34,824 nucleotides of DNA from Chloroflexi bacterium CFX4 (lineage in GTDB: Bacteria; Chloroflexota; Anaerolineae; Aggregatilineales; UBA2796). The position numbers and the translations under genes are program-made. The notes below the pieces were generated by a model that was not told the origin of the DNA, did not search any database, and saw only the letters and a list, made by a program, of their open reading frames with translations. Positions 26,296 to 33,763 of this stretch are shown here, one piece after another. The first letter of the stretch is position 1; every line of letters begins with the position of its first letter. The stretch is taken from positions 1 through 34,824 of the forward strand of contig QWHC01000027.1 of assembly GCA_021404685.1 (NCBI GenBank). The letters run 5' to 3'.

Positions 26296-26305
26296 CACAA
26301 ACGTG
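26296..26305 (-). promoter_or_regulatory. Shared 10-bp element, gpsA side
   Basis: CACGTTTGTG on the minus strand begins 23 bases after the last base of the gpsA -10 box, about +17 of the predicted transcript. The identical decamer lies at the identical offset in the opposite promoter (26457-26466). It is a candidate repressor site or an early-transcript element. Confidence 0.45.
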
Positions 26306-26327
26306 AGCATATTTCACATTTTACCAA

Positions 26328-26356
26328 ATTGTAGGACTCCGCTCACAGCTTGTCAA
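26328..26356 (-). promoter_or_regulatory. Sigma-70-type promoter for gpsA-E1-E2 operon
   Basis: On the minus strand TTGACA (26356-26351, perfect consensus), a 17-base spacer, then TACAAT (26333-26328, 5 of 6). Start of transcription is expected near 26321, giving a leader of about 68 bases before the GTG of gpsA. Confidence 0.8.
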
Positions 26357-26405
26357 GCAGGCGCAAATTACCTGATTTCGTACTTAGGGCAGCCTGACGC
26401 AAAAC

Positions 26406-26434
26406 TTGACAGGCGATTTGAACCTGATTATATT
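26406..26434 (+). promoter_or_regulatory. Sigma-70-type promoter for the sugar ABC operon
   Basis: TTGACA (26406-26411, perfect), a 17-base spacer, then TATATT (26429-26434, 5 of 6). Start of transcription is expected near 26441, with a leader of about 117 bases. An inverted repeat GTGCA-N5-TGCAC (26445-26459) covers the first transcribed bases and could be an operator. Confidence 0.8.
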
Positions 26435-26456
26435 TGGCACAATAGTGCAGTTGATG

Positions 26457-26466
26457 CACGTTTGTG
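26457..26466 (+). promoter_or_regulatory. Shared 10-bp element, ABC-operon side
   Basis: CACGTTTGTG begins 23 bases after the last base of the ABC -10 box. It is an exact mirror copy of 26305-26296, and both copies are followed within a base or two by a run of A. Confidence 0.45.
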
Positions 26467-26557
26467 AAAAGCCTAACAGCCGCTAAATGTCTAGGGCGGC
26501 ACGTTTTCAGGCAAAAAATTACGCCTTTACCAACAAGCGACTTTTGCGAGGAACTGC

Positions 26558-27508
26558 ATGGCGCGTCCAGATATTGCTTTAAGCACGCCTTTAAGCACAC
26601 AAGCTGCCTCTGCCAACAAGCGGCGCGGATTCTTTTCCGCAAGCAACCCATGGTTGTGGGTTTCGCCGGCAGTTGGGATTTTACTGCTCTACAGCGTCTT
26701 TCCGCTCGTCTTCAACATCCTGGTCAGCTTTCAGAATTTCCGCACCAGCACTAAAGCATGGGAGTGGGTCGGCTTCCGCAACTATGAGTGGATGCTGTAT
26801 GGCAATCCGCTGGTGAAAGACTTTGGGAATGCCATCGTCATCACGGCGGTTTATACGATTGTCGCGCTTACCGTGCAGCTTCTCTTGGGTTTGTTCATCG
26901 CCCTGCTGCTGGATGCACGCCCATGGTTCAGCAACATCATGCAAACGCTGATGATCCTGCCGATGGTGACCGCGCCGGTGATCGCCGGTTTGATGTTCCG
27001 CCTGCTTCAGCACCCTGATTTCGGCGTGATCTCGTGGCTACTCTATGGCGTCGGCGCACTGGATAAAAGCGAGCCGCTGCTGGGTGGCACAGGACAATAC
27101 GCCCTGATCGCCTTGCTGATCGTCGAAATTTGGCAGTGGACGCCGTTTTTCGTGCTGATCATCCTAGCGGGCTTAAAGGGCTTGCCGCACGAGATCGTAG
27201 AGGCGTCTCAGGTGGATGGCGCTTCGTGGCTACAACGCCTGACGCGCATCAAAATTCCGATGCTGTTCAGCGTGATTACTGTTGGCGTGCTGTTCCGCCT
27301 GATCGAACTCTACAAAACCTTCGATTATGTGATGGTTATGACATCTGGCGGACCCGGCGACCGAACCACCACGCTCAGCTTCTACCAATACACAGTGACC
27401 TTTCAAAATGTCCGCTGGGGCTATGGCGCGGCAATTGGTGTGTTCATTATGGTGGTTGGCTGGCTCTCCGCCTTTGCCTACACCAAGATTTTCCGCGTGA
27501 AGTGGTAA
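26558..27508 (+). CDS. Sugar ABC transporter permease, MalF/UgpA type
   Basis: 316 residues; one half of the membrane channel of a carbohydrate importer. Cytoplasmic N-terminus of about 38 residues, first span from WLWVSPAVGILLLYSVFPLV, and about six membrane segments in all. The cytoplasmic EAA loop that contacts the ATPase is clear: IVEASQVDGASWLQRLTRIKIP. FRTSTKAWEWVGFRNYEWM after the first span is typical of the family. The ATG has GAGGAA about 6 bases upstream. It is first in a set with a second permease, a binding protein and a kinase. No ATPase gene accompanies it, so a shared MsmX/MalK-type ATPase encoded elsewhere is likely. Polyol or pentose transport fits the neighbours, but the ligand is not proven. 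Confidence 0.93.
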   Translation: MARPDIALSTPLSTQAASANKRRGFFSASNPWLWVSPAVGILLLYSVFPLVFNILVSFQNFRTSTKAWEWVGFRNYEWMLYGNPLVKDFGNAIVITAVYTIVALTVQLLLGLFIALLLDARPWFSNIMQTLMILPMVTAPVIAGLMFRLLQHPDFGVISWLLYGVGALDKSEPLLGGTGQYALIALLIVEIWQWTPFFVLIILAGLKGLPHEIVEASQVDGASWLQRLTRIKIPMLFSVITVGVLFRLIELYKTFDYVMVMTSGGPGDRTTTLSFYQYTVTFQNVRWGYGAAIGVFIMVVGWLSAFAYTKIFRVKW

Positions 27509-27519
27509 GGAAGGCAGAC

Positions 27520-28482
27520 ATGGCAAGCACGGCACAGCCTGTAGATTGGCGCACAGCGCAGCGCCTTCAGCACCGCAACAAGTTTCTGGGCAAGCTGGCG
27601 CTCAGCTTGCTGACTTTTGCAATTGTCTTTCTGTTCTTTTTCCCGATTTTCTATTGGTTTCGCCTCTCGGTGACGCCTTACCGCTATGTGTTCACCTTGC
27701 CGCCGCGCCTTGATTTTCCGCAAATCACAACCGCTTGGTGGAGCGTGATTCTGGGACAAGCAAGCTATCAGGACACCATGCGCGATCAGACAGGCACGGC
27801 GCTGGCGGCGGGTGTTGGTGGTGGCGGCACGTTGGGCTATGCAATGGTGCAGCCGATTGTCAACAGCCTGTTTTATGGACTGAGCAGCACCGCCATTGTG
27901 ATCTTCGTGGCAACCTTAGCTGCCTACGCGCTCTCCCGCTTCAACCCACGTGGCAAGCAGAACTTGGTCTTTTTCATCATCTCGACGCGCTTTATGCCGG
28001 CGGCGGCGGTTGTGTTGCCGCTCTCGTGGCTCTATCAGCAGCTTGGGCTAACCAGCACCTACATCGGCGTGATGCTGGCGCATGTCGTGATCAACTTGCC
28101 GTTGGCAACCCTGCTGCTCAAATCCTTCTTCGATGATATTCCTACCGATCTGGATGAAGCGGCGATGGTAGATGGCTGCACGCGCTTTGGCGCCTTCTGG
28201 CGGATCATCATTCGTTACGTGGCGCCGGGTATGGCGGCGGCGGCTGTGCTATGCCTGATCTTCTCGTGGAATGAGTTCATTTTGACGCTTTATCTCTCGC
28301 GGTTGCCCGAAATGCAGACCGTGCCGATCCGTATGCAGTCCTACGATACATCAGCAGGTCCGACGGAATGGGGCTTGCTCTCGGCGGCGGGGACGGCGGC
28401 GATGATCCCGGTCTTTCTGTTCATTTTGAGCGTGCAGCGTTATCTGATTCGCGGTCTGACGCTTGGGGCAGTGCGCGGTTAG
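27520..28482 (+). CDS. Sugar ABC transporter permease, MalG/UgpE type
   Basis: 320 residues from the ATG at 27520, which follows AAGGAAGG 11 bases after the stop of the first permease. The frame is open further upstream, but that part only reads through the first permease gene in another frame. First span about 25-48. The EAA loop is at 213-232 (EAAMVDGCTRFGAFWRIIIR), with the conserved Asp-Gly. Between the first span and the second lies an unusually long external loop with a glycine-rich stretch GVGGGGTLGYA (98-108), where this family normally has a short 'F..NY' region. It forms a heterodimer with the MalF-type partner. Confidence 0.92.
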   Translation: MASTAQPVDWRTAQRLQHRNKFLGKLALSLLTFAIVFLFFFPIFYWFRLSVTPYRYVFTLPPRLDFPQITTAWWSVILGQASYQDTMRDQTGTALAAGVGGGGTLGYAMVQPIVNSLFYGLSSTAIVIFVATLAAYALSRFNPRGKQNLVFFIISTRFMPAAAVVLPLSWLYQQLGLTSTYIGVMLAHVVINLPLATLLLKSFFDDIPTDLDEAAMVDGCTRFGAFWRIIIRYVAPGMAAAAVLCLIFSWNEFILTLYLSRLPEMQTVPIRMQSYDTSAGPTEWGLLSAAGTAAMIPVFLFILSVQRYLIRGLTLGAVRG

Positions 28483-28604
28483 GCACACTATAAAGCGATT
28501 GAAGGGAGGTGATGCCGCAGCAGGCACATACAGAACGGTATGCATCGGCTAAGTCTTTGTCCAAACTTTCTGAACGAGTCTTTTTTTGAGAGGAAACTTC
28601 TGAC

Positions 28605-30128
28605 ATGAACGAACGTGATCGTAAGCAACGTCTTTATGTTGCCGAACAAGGCGCAAAGCTCCGCAAAGGTCAGATCAGCCGCCGTGAGTTCCTGCGCCGC
28701 ATCGGTTTGGCGGGCTTTGGCATCAGCATGGCGGGCATGATGCGCTGGGATATGCACCGTGCGATGGCAGCCCGCCGCCGCCTACCGCTGCGTCCGGGCG
28801 TCTATCAGCTTTCGGGCGAGCAAGAGGCATGGCTGAAAGAAGTGGGTGGCAAGTTTGCCGGCACCACCGTCCGTATCTCGTCGGAATCCACTGCACCAAG
28901 CCAGATCATCAGCGATTTGGCAGCCCAAGAATTTACGCCGCTGACCGGCATCAACGTGATCTGGGAGCAGACGCCACTCGATCAGGTGCTATCAAAAATT
29001 ACGCAGGACACAGCCACTGAATCTGCCTCCAACGACATCTACTACTTGGATCAGGCATGGGTTGGGCGCTTTGTGAACGATACCGTTGATCCCTCAGTGC
29101 TGTTGGCGGATACGGGCAGCGAGCTGAACATGCCCGATTTCGACTTTGACGACTTCGTGCCAGAGCTAATCCCGGCGCTGGCAGCCTATCAAGGGCGCTT
29201 GGTCGGCTTGCCCTTCGATATTCCAATCTTCATCTACATGTACCGCAAGGACATCTACGATCAGCTTGGCTTGAAGCCTGCGACCACGATGGAAGAGTTC
29301 CTTGCCAACGTGCGCGCCACCGATATGAGCAAGAACGCCGACGGCAGCGACGTGCGCGGCTACATCGGGCAGTGGAAGTCGGGTCACTACGCGCTTCAGT
29401 GCGACTGGACGGCGTGGCTGTGGTCGCACGGCGGCTCGCACACCGGGCGCGATGGCAGTGTTGTGATTGACGACGCGCAGGCAGTGGCAGGCGCGGAATA
29501 CATGCTCGAACTTGGTAAGCACGTGCCAGCCGGCGTCACCACGTGGGACTGGGGCGGTCAGGGTGATGCGATGGCGCAAGGCTTGGGCGCAAACGTCATC
29601 TCGTGGGCAGAGTTCTTCCCAGGGCTGGATGTGCCGGATCGCTCGCAGACCGTTGGTTTGTGGGAAACTGCCGACCTGCCGCAAGAAGTGGCGCTGCGCG
29701 CACCTGAAGATTGCAGCTTTGACGAAGTGCCAGCTATTGGGCATCAGGGCGGCTCGTGCATCGCGCTCTCGAAATACAGCCGCGTGCAAGAGGCAGCTTG
29801 GATTTTCCTCCAGTGGGCAACCAGCAAGCCAACCCAGATCGCCGCTGCGGAATCCAGCAATACGCCTATCCGCACCAGCGCCTTCAGCGCGCCCAATGTG
29901 CTGGAGAAGGCAAAGGTCGTGGCAGGCACCACCCGTCACTTCCCAGCAGCCCTCAAGGCGATCAAAGAGCGTATGGGCACCGAGCCGCACTTCCCCGGCT
30001 GGGCAGCCGTCAGCGGCACGGGCGGTCCCATCCCCGATGAACTGGGCAAGATGACCACCGGCGCGCAAGACATCGCCACCACGCTCCGCAATATCAAGGC
30101 AGCCATCCAAGCCTCGATTGACGAATAA
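28605..30128 (+). CDS. Tat-exported carbohydrate ABC transporter substrate-binding protein
   Basis: 507 residues, a family 1 extracellular solute-binding protein. The N-terminus carries a twin-arginine signal, SRREFLRRIGLAGFG (25-39; Arg26-Arg27), after an unusually long hydrophilic n-region of 24 residues, so export would be folded through Tat. The mature part has the usual pattern: TVRISSE, QEFTPLTGINVIWEQTP, NDIYYLDQAWVGRF, LPFDIPIFIYMYRKDIYDQLGLK and GYIGQWKSGHYAL. No lipobox cysteine is seen, so anchoring is by the uncleaved signal, by partners, or absent. AGAGGAAAC precedes the ATG. It is separated from the permeases by 122 bases. The ligand is probably a sugar or polyol, judged from the adjacent FGGY kinase. 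Confidence 0.92.
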   Translation: MNERDRKQRLYVAEQGAKLRKGQISRREFLRRIGLAGFGISMAGMMRWDMHRAMAARRRLPLRPGVYQLSGEQEAWLKEVGGKFAGTTVRISSESTAPSQIISDLAAQEFTPLTGINVIWEQTPLDQVLSKITQDTATESASNDIYYLDQAWVGRFVNDTVDPSVLLADTGSELNMPDFDFDDFVPELIPALAAYQGRLVGLPFDIPIFIYMYRKDIYDQLGLKPATTMEEFLANVRATDMSKNADGSDVRGYIGQWKSGHYALQCDWTAWLWSHGGSHTGRDGSVVIDDAQAVAGAEYMLELGKHVPAGVTTWDWGGQGDAMAQGLGANVISWAEFFPGLDVPDRSQTVGLWETADLPQEVALRAPEDCSFDEVPAIGHQGGSCIALSKYSRVQEAAWIFLQWATSKPTQIAAAESSNTPIRTSAFSAPNVLEKAKVVAGTTRHFPAALKAIKERMGTEPHFPGWAAVSGTGGPIPDELGKMTTGAQDIATTLRNIKAAIQASIDE

Positions 30129-30158
30129 GCTGCGCCTTCCAGCGCGAGAAATCTGCAC

Positions 30159-30184
30159 AAGGGCGGGAGTCACTTCCCGCCCTT
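30159..30184 (+). terminator. Hairpin after the substrate-binding protein gene
   Basis: AAGGGCGGGA and TCCCGCCCTT form a perfect 10-bp stem around GTCACT, 31 bases after the stop codon. The T run is short (CCTTTGTG). It probably attenuates or ends transcription from the transporter genes. TACAAT follows at 30189-30194, a possible -10 box for the kinase gene, without a convincing -35. Confidence 0.65.
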
Positions 30185-30243
30185 TGTGTACAATGGTAGG
30201 CAGTGTGCTTAATTTTTACAGCATATAGAAGGATTTTGTGCTT

Positions 30244-31785
30244 ATGAGTGCTTCAAAAGACCTTGTGATTGGTGTGGATAGCAGCACGAGTGCCTGCAAA
30301 GCCATTGCATGGGATCGGCACGGGCGTGCCATCGCGGAGAGCCGCACCACCTTTGAGCTGATCTCGCCACACCCAAACTGGTATGAGCAGCGTGCCGAGG
30401 ATTGGTGGGACGCGCTGTGCAAGGCGCTGCGCGAACTAGCCGCACAAGTGGGCGCGGAACGCTTTGCCGCCTTATGTATCACCCATCAGCGCGAGTCGTT
30501 TGTGCCAGTGGACGAGACTTGCCAGCCGATTCGCAACGCGATCTTGTGGGTAGATGATCGGGCAGTGGCGCAAGTTGCCGAACTGGATCGCCTCGTCGGG
30601 AACGCTTATCTACACGATCTGACGGGCAAAGGGCCTTCTACCAAACAATCGCTGCCAAAGTTAGCCTGGCTGCAAACGCACGAACCAGACGTGATGCGCC
30701 GTGCCTACAAATTCCTTGACGTTCACGCCTTTTTGGTGCAGCGCCTAACGGGGCGTTGGGTGACTAGCTTGCCGTGTGCCGATCCAATGGGCTTGATTGA
30801 TATGCGGCGCGGCACGTGGGCAACCGATTTGATGAGCAAACTTGGGCTGAACCCTGATCAGTTTGTGCCGATTGCACTGCCGGGCAGTGTGTTGGGCGAA
30901 CTGAGCGAGGCAGCCGCGCAGCTGAGCGGCTTACGGGCGGGCTTGCCAATTGTGGCAGGTGCCGGCGATGGACAGTCGGCAGGGCTTGGCGCAAACATCA
31001 CCACAGTGGGCAAGGCATATTTGAATCTCGGCACGGCGATGGTCAGCGGCGCGCATGCGGATGACTATGTGGCAGACCGCGCCTTCCGCACGCTATGTTC
31101 GCCGATTGCTGGCGCTTTTGTGCCAGAAGAAGTGCTGGGCGGCGGCACCTTCACGGTCAGTTGGTTTGTGGAGCATTTCGCCGCCGACCTGCGAAAGATC
31201 GATCTGAGCGTCTCGCCCGAAGAAGTGCTGGAGACAGCAGCGCGCAAACTGCCACCCGGTTCGTTAGGGCTGATGCTGGTGCCGTATTGGAACGCCGTCA
31301 TGCCGCCTTTCTGGGATGCAAAAGCGACCGGTATCACGCTCGGCTGGACGGGCGCGCACCGCCGCGAACACTTCTACCGCGCCATCCTTGAGGGAATTGC
31401 CTACGAACACCGCTTGGCGATGGAAGGCATCGCCGCGGCAACGGGACACGCCATTGATGAATATATCCTGATGGGTGGCGGATCGCGCAGCCCGTTGTGG
31501 TGCCAAATCGTGGCGGATGTGACGGGCAAAACGGTGAAGCGCGCCAGCACCGCTGAGGCAACCAATCTTGGCGCGGGCATTTTGGCAGCCGCCGCCGCGG
31601 GCTGGTATCCGAGTGTGCGGGCAGCCGCCGAAGGCATGACCAGCACCGAACGCACTTATCACCCGCACGAGGCAACCCACCTCGTCTACGACAAACTGTT
31701 TAACGAGGTCTACCGCGAGGTGTTCCCTTCGTTGCAAAAGGCAGTGGATCGCCTCAGCGATCTGACCTATGGCTACGGCGGTTAG
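30244..31785 (+). CDS. FGGY-family carbohydrate kinase (xylulokinase-like)
   Basis: 513 residues from ATG 30244; an in-frame GTG at 30238 is also possible, and AGAAGG at 30227-30232 could serve either. A cytoplasmic ATP-dependent sugar kinase. IGVDSSTSACKAIAWD (9-24) is the first phosphate loop, the catalytic base is D242 in GAGDGQSAGLGA (239-250), and ILMGGGSRSPLWCQIVADVTGK is the C-terminal ATP-binding signature. True xylulokinases have GQMHG near residue 80; here the same place reads ITHQRESFVPVD (79-90), closer to glycerol or erythritol kinases. The substrate is therefore uncertain between pentuloses and polyols. Position after the ABC genes suggests that it phosphorylates the imported compound. 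Confidence 0.9.
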   Translation: MSASKDLVIGVDSSTSACKAIAWDRHGRAIAESRTTFELISPHPNWYEQRAEDWWDALCKALRELAAQVGAERFAALCITHQRESFVPVDETCQPIRNAILWVDDRAVAQVAELDRLVGNAYLHDLTGKGPSTKQSLPKLAWLQTHEPDVMRRAYKFLDVHAFLVQRLTGRWVTSLPCADPMGLIDMRRGTWATDLMSKLGLNPDQFVPIALPGSVLGELSEAAAQLSGLRAGLPIVAGAGDGQSAGLGANITTVGKAYLNLGTAMVSGAHADDYVADRAFRTLCSPIAGAFVPEEVLGGGTFTVSWFVEHFAADLRKIDLSVSPEEVLETAARKLPPGSLGLMLVPYWNAVMPPFWDAKATGITLGWTGAHRREHFYRAILEGIAYEHRLAMEGIAAATGHAIDEYILMGGGSRSPLWCQIVADVTGKTVKRASTAEATNLGAGILAAAAAGWYPSVRAAAEGMTSTERTYHPHEATHLVYDKLFNEVYREVFPSLQKAVDRLSDLTYGYGG

Positions 31786-31791
31786 CGGCGT

Positions 31792-31829
31792 GGCGCACGG
31801 ATAGGCGTTACACCCTGTCCGTGTGCGCC
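31792..31829 (+). terminator. Long imperfect hairpin after the FGGY kinase gene
   Basis: GGCGCAC-GGATAGG pairs with CCTGTCC-GTGTGCGCC, with one T-G pair and a two-base bulge. It lies 6 bases after the stop codon. There is no T run, so it may be a Rho-linked or 3'-stabilising stem rather than a strict intrinsic terminator. Confidence 0.5.
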
Positions 31830-31857
31830 GACTATGCCCCTAAACCAATTTGCCGCT

Positions 31858-31874
31858 TGCCACATTGTATGGCA
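31858..31874. promoter_or_regulatory. Inverted repeat upstream of the M24 peptidase (candidate operator)
   Basis: TGCCA-CATTGTA-TGGCA. It matches 14 of 17 bases of the repeat upstream of fni (2386-2402), with the same arm sequence and spacing. It is 38 bases upstream of the ATG. A perfect 10-bp palindrome TCAGCGCTGA follows at 31878-31887. No convincing sigma-70 promoter is visible here. Confidence 0.4.
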
Positions 31875-31912
31875 CACTCAGCGCTGACCCATTGATGAAG
31901 GAAACCTGAAAA

Positions 31913-33154
31913 ATGCGATCTGATCTTGACCGCCTGATGCACACCTATAACCTTGATGCAATCGTGGTGCTAGGTGATGAAACGCCCAACACTTTCCGCG
32001 ACTATCTGACCGGGCGTGCCAAAGCCAACGGCAATATTTTTAAGAAGCGTGATGAGCAGGCTGTGATCATTGTAAACGGCATGGAGGTGGACGAGGCAGC
32101 CAAAAGCGGATTGCGCGTCATGACCTACTACGATTTTGATTTTGCAGCACTCTATGAGCAGTTTGGCAGCCAACCGGGCAAGCTACGCCGCGAACTATTC
32201 TTAAATTATTTCCGCAAACTGGATATTCGCGGGCGCGTTGGCTTTTATGGCGCAGCGGCTGTCAACGGAATGCTGCCGAATCTGCTGCACCTTATTGATA
32301 GCAATCTTGGTGTTGAGCTTGCCCTTGAAGATGATACCCTGGCGCTTTTCAGCCATATGTATGAGACGAAAGACATTGCAGAGATCGCGGCGCTGCGTGA
32401 GGCAGGACGGCTGACCAGTGAAGTGGTGCGCCGTGCATGGGATTTTCTGAGCAGCCACTATGCCAGCGATCAGGCAATCGGCAGCCCGATCATTAACGAA
32501 TATGGCGAACCACTGACCATCGGTGCAGTGCGCCGCTACATTCAGGCGCAAGAGACGGCGCTGGGACTGGAAGATAGCGAAGGCTTCATCTTTGCACAAG
32601 GGCGTGATGCCGGTATGCCCCATAGTGTTGGTGAAGATAGCGACGTGCTGGAGGTTGGGCGTTCGATTGTCTTTGATATTTTCCCGCGTGGCGGCGAAAG
32701 CGGCTACTTTCACGATATGACGCGCACATGGTGCTTAGGGCGCGCCGCGGACGATGTTCAGGCAGCCTATGACGATGTGATGCACGCCTTCCATATGGTG
32801 ATGCACGCCTTCAAGGTCGGTGCGCCAACGAGCCAATATCAGGTGATGGTCTTGGATTATTTCGAGAGCCGCGGACATGCCACACAGCGCAGCAAGCCGG
32901 GGACGATGGAAGGCTACGTTCACAGCCTTGGGCATGGCATTGGGCTAAACGTACATGAGGCGCCGATGTTTGGCGAAAAATCTACGCATGTGCTGCAAGT
33001 GGGCAACGCCTTCACCGTTGAGCCGGGCTTGTATTATCCAGAACGCGGCTATGGCGTGCGCGTTGAGGATTCAGTCTACATTGATGAGCATGGCGTTGTG
33101 CAGCGCCTGACCGATTTTCCTTATGATCTGGTTGTGCCGCTGCGGAAACGCTAG
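31913..33154 (+). CDS. M24-family metallopeptidase (Xaa-Pro aminopeptidase-like)
   Basis: 413 residues with a creatinase-like N-terminal domain (about 1-150) and a pita-bread catalytic domain. The five metal ligands are visible: D255 and D268 (DIFPRG...FHDMTRT), H341 in HSLGHGIGLNVHE, E370 in VEPGLY and E385 in VRVEDS. This set defines dinuclear M24 hydrolases, which cleave N-terminal residues, often before proline. Creatinase and methionine aminopeptidase share the fold; the N-terminal domain argues against the latter. AAGGAA lies 9 bases before the ATG. It stands alone after the kinase gene, possibly with its own control site (31858-31874). Cytoplasmic, as there is no signal peptide. Confidence 0.92.
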   Translation: MRSDLDRLMHTYNLDAIVVLGDETPNTFRDYLTGRAKANGNIFKKRDEQAVIIVNGMEVDEAAKSGLRVMTYYDFDFAALYEQFGSQPGKLRRELFLNYFRKLDIRGRVGFYGAAAVNGMLPNLLHLIDSNLGVELALEDDTLALFSHMYETKDIAEIAALREAGRLTSEVVRRAWDFLSSHYASDQAIGSPIINEYGEPLTIGAVRRYIQAQETALGLEDSEGFIFAQGRDAGMPHSVGEDSDVLEVGRSIVFDIFPRGGESGYFHDMTRTWCLGRAADDVQAAYDDVMHAFHMVMHAFKVGAPTSQYQVMVLDYFESRGHATQRSKPGTMEGYVHSLGHGIGLNVHEAPMFGEKSTHVLQVGNAFTVEPGLYYPERGYGVRVEDSVYIDEHGVVQRLTDFPYDLVVPLRKR

Positions 33155-33172
33155 GCAACCTTAGTAACAAAT

Positions 33173-33196
33173 CAGGGACGCTTTGGTGCGTCCCTG
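33173..33196. terminator. Bidirectional hairpin between M24 peptidase and hsp20 genes
   Basis: CAGGGACGC and GCGTCCCTG form a perfect 9-bp stem with loop TTTGGT, between two convergent genes. On the plus strand TGCTTTGTG follows, on the minus strand ATTTGTTAC. It can serve both. Confidence 0.75.
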
Positions 33197-33212
33197 TGCT
33201 TTGTGATCTGTT

Positions 33213-33659
33213 TTAGGATTCCACTGTGCGGATGTTGATCACCTTCGGATCAGGTGACTCGACTTTGGGCAGCGAAATCTTGAGCAAGCCTTCTTTGAAC
33301 TCCGCATCTGCTTGATCGGCATGTACCTGCTGTGTCAGCTTGATCGCACGGGCAAAGGCGCCAAAACGGCGTTCGCGCCGCAAGAACTGCCCTTCTGGAA
33401 TATCCAGATCGGGTTTGGTCTCGCCCTTGATCGTTAGTGTTTCACCCGTCACCGAAACATCAATGGATTCGGGCTGAATGCCTGATAGCGGACCTGCCAC
33501 GATCACAATGTGCGTCTCGGTCTCATAAATATCCAACGGCAGCAGTTGTGTGCCGCTGGCGGCTGAAATACCATCCTCAATGGTGCGCGAAACCGTCTCG
33601 CGCAGGCTGTTCAAACTCTTGAATAGATCGAACCCTTGCCCAGAGCCTTGATTAGACAT
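33213..33659 (-). CDS. Small heat-shock protein, Hsp20/alpha-crystallin family
   Basis: 148 residues, normal for the family; a cytoplasmic ATP-independent holdase that keeps unfolding proteins from aggregating. The alpha-crystallin domain spans about 40-135: PLDIYETETHIVIVAGPLSG, RRERRFGAFARAIKL (94-108), and GLLKISLPK (124-132), the family's most conserved strand. The C-terminal IxI anchor is I141-N-I143. AGAGGG lies 6 bases before the ATG at 33659. This ribosome site is built into a long hairpin of the 5' leader (33659-33725), which suggests temperature control of translation. The stop faces the M24 gene across a shared terminator. Confidence 0.95.
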   Translation of the reverse strand: MSNQGSGQGFDLFKSLNSLRETVSRTIEDGISAASGTQLLPLDIYETETHIVIVAGPLSGIQPESIDVSVTGETLTIKGETKPDLDIPEGQFLRRERRFGAFARAIKLTQQVHADQADAEFKEGLLKISLPKVESPDPKVINIRTVES

Positions 33660-33725
33660 GGCATACCCTCTTTGCTCGCTTACGATTGACGTTCATTCCT
33701 ATCAATACGCAAGCAAGGTATGCCA
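33659..33725 (-). promoter_or_regulatory. Putative RNA thermometer in the hsp20 5' leader
   Basis: In the minus-strand transcript, UGGCAUACC (33725-33717) pairs perfectly over 9 bp with GGUAUGCCA (33667-33659), whose last A is the A of the start codon. Directly inside, UUGCUUGC (33716-33709) pairs with GCGAGCAA (33679-33672), 8 bp with one U-G. Near the tip, AUUGA (33706-33702) pairs with UCAAU (33689-33685). The four-base bulge AGAG (33671-33668), together with the first two G of the lower stem, is the Shine-Dalgarno sequence AGAGGG. The fold thus traps the ribosome site and start codon next to a UUGCU element, as in ROSE-type thermometers of other hsp20 genes. This is predicted by hand pairing only. 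Confidence 0.6.
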
Positions 33726-33763
33726 AGTTGCGTCCTAGTTCCATAAGACAAACCGTTATCAGT

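Larger units (their letters stand above)
26254..26557. other. Divergent control region between gpsA and the sugar ABC operon
   Basis: A 304-base non-coding stretch. It holds two back-to-back sigma-70 promoters separated by 49 bases between their -35 boxes. A 10-bp element (CACGTTTGTG) occurs once downstream of each promoter in mirror orientation. GTGCA-N5-TGCAC (26445-26459) overlaps the start region of the plus-strand promoter. The leader of the ABC operon from about 26441 to 26557 shows no obvious ORF or terminator. Confidence 0.7.

Noticed and set aside
27130..27519. Upstream extension of the second permease frame
   Set aside because: It only reads through the first permease gene in another phase; the ATG at 27520 has its own strong ribosome site.
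28512..28589. Possible 25-codon leader peptide before the substrate-binding protein, preceded by GGAGGT
   Set aside because: The GGAGGT is only one base from the ATG, too close to work, and the peptide has no attenuator-like codon run or paired hairpins.
29166..30173. Open frame of 335 codons antisense to the substrate-binding protein gene
   Set aside because: It mirrors a GC-rich gene whose product shows clear family motifs; the antisense product has no domain, hydrophobic pattern or ribosome site.
30189..30194. TACAAT as a firm promoter for the FGGY kinase gene
   Set aside because: No -35 box at 16-18 bases; the expected position falls inside the terminator stem, so it is mentioned only as possible.
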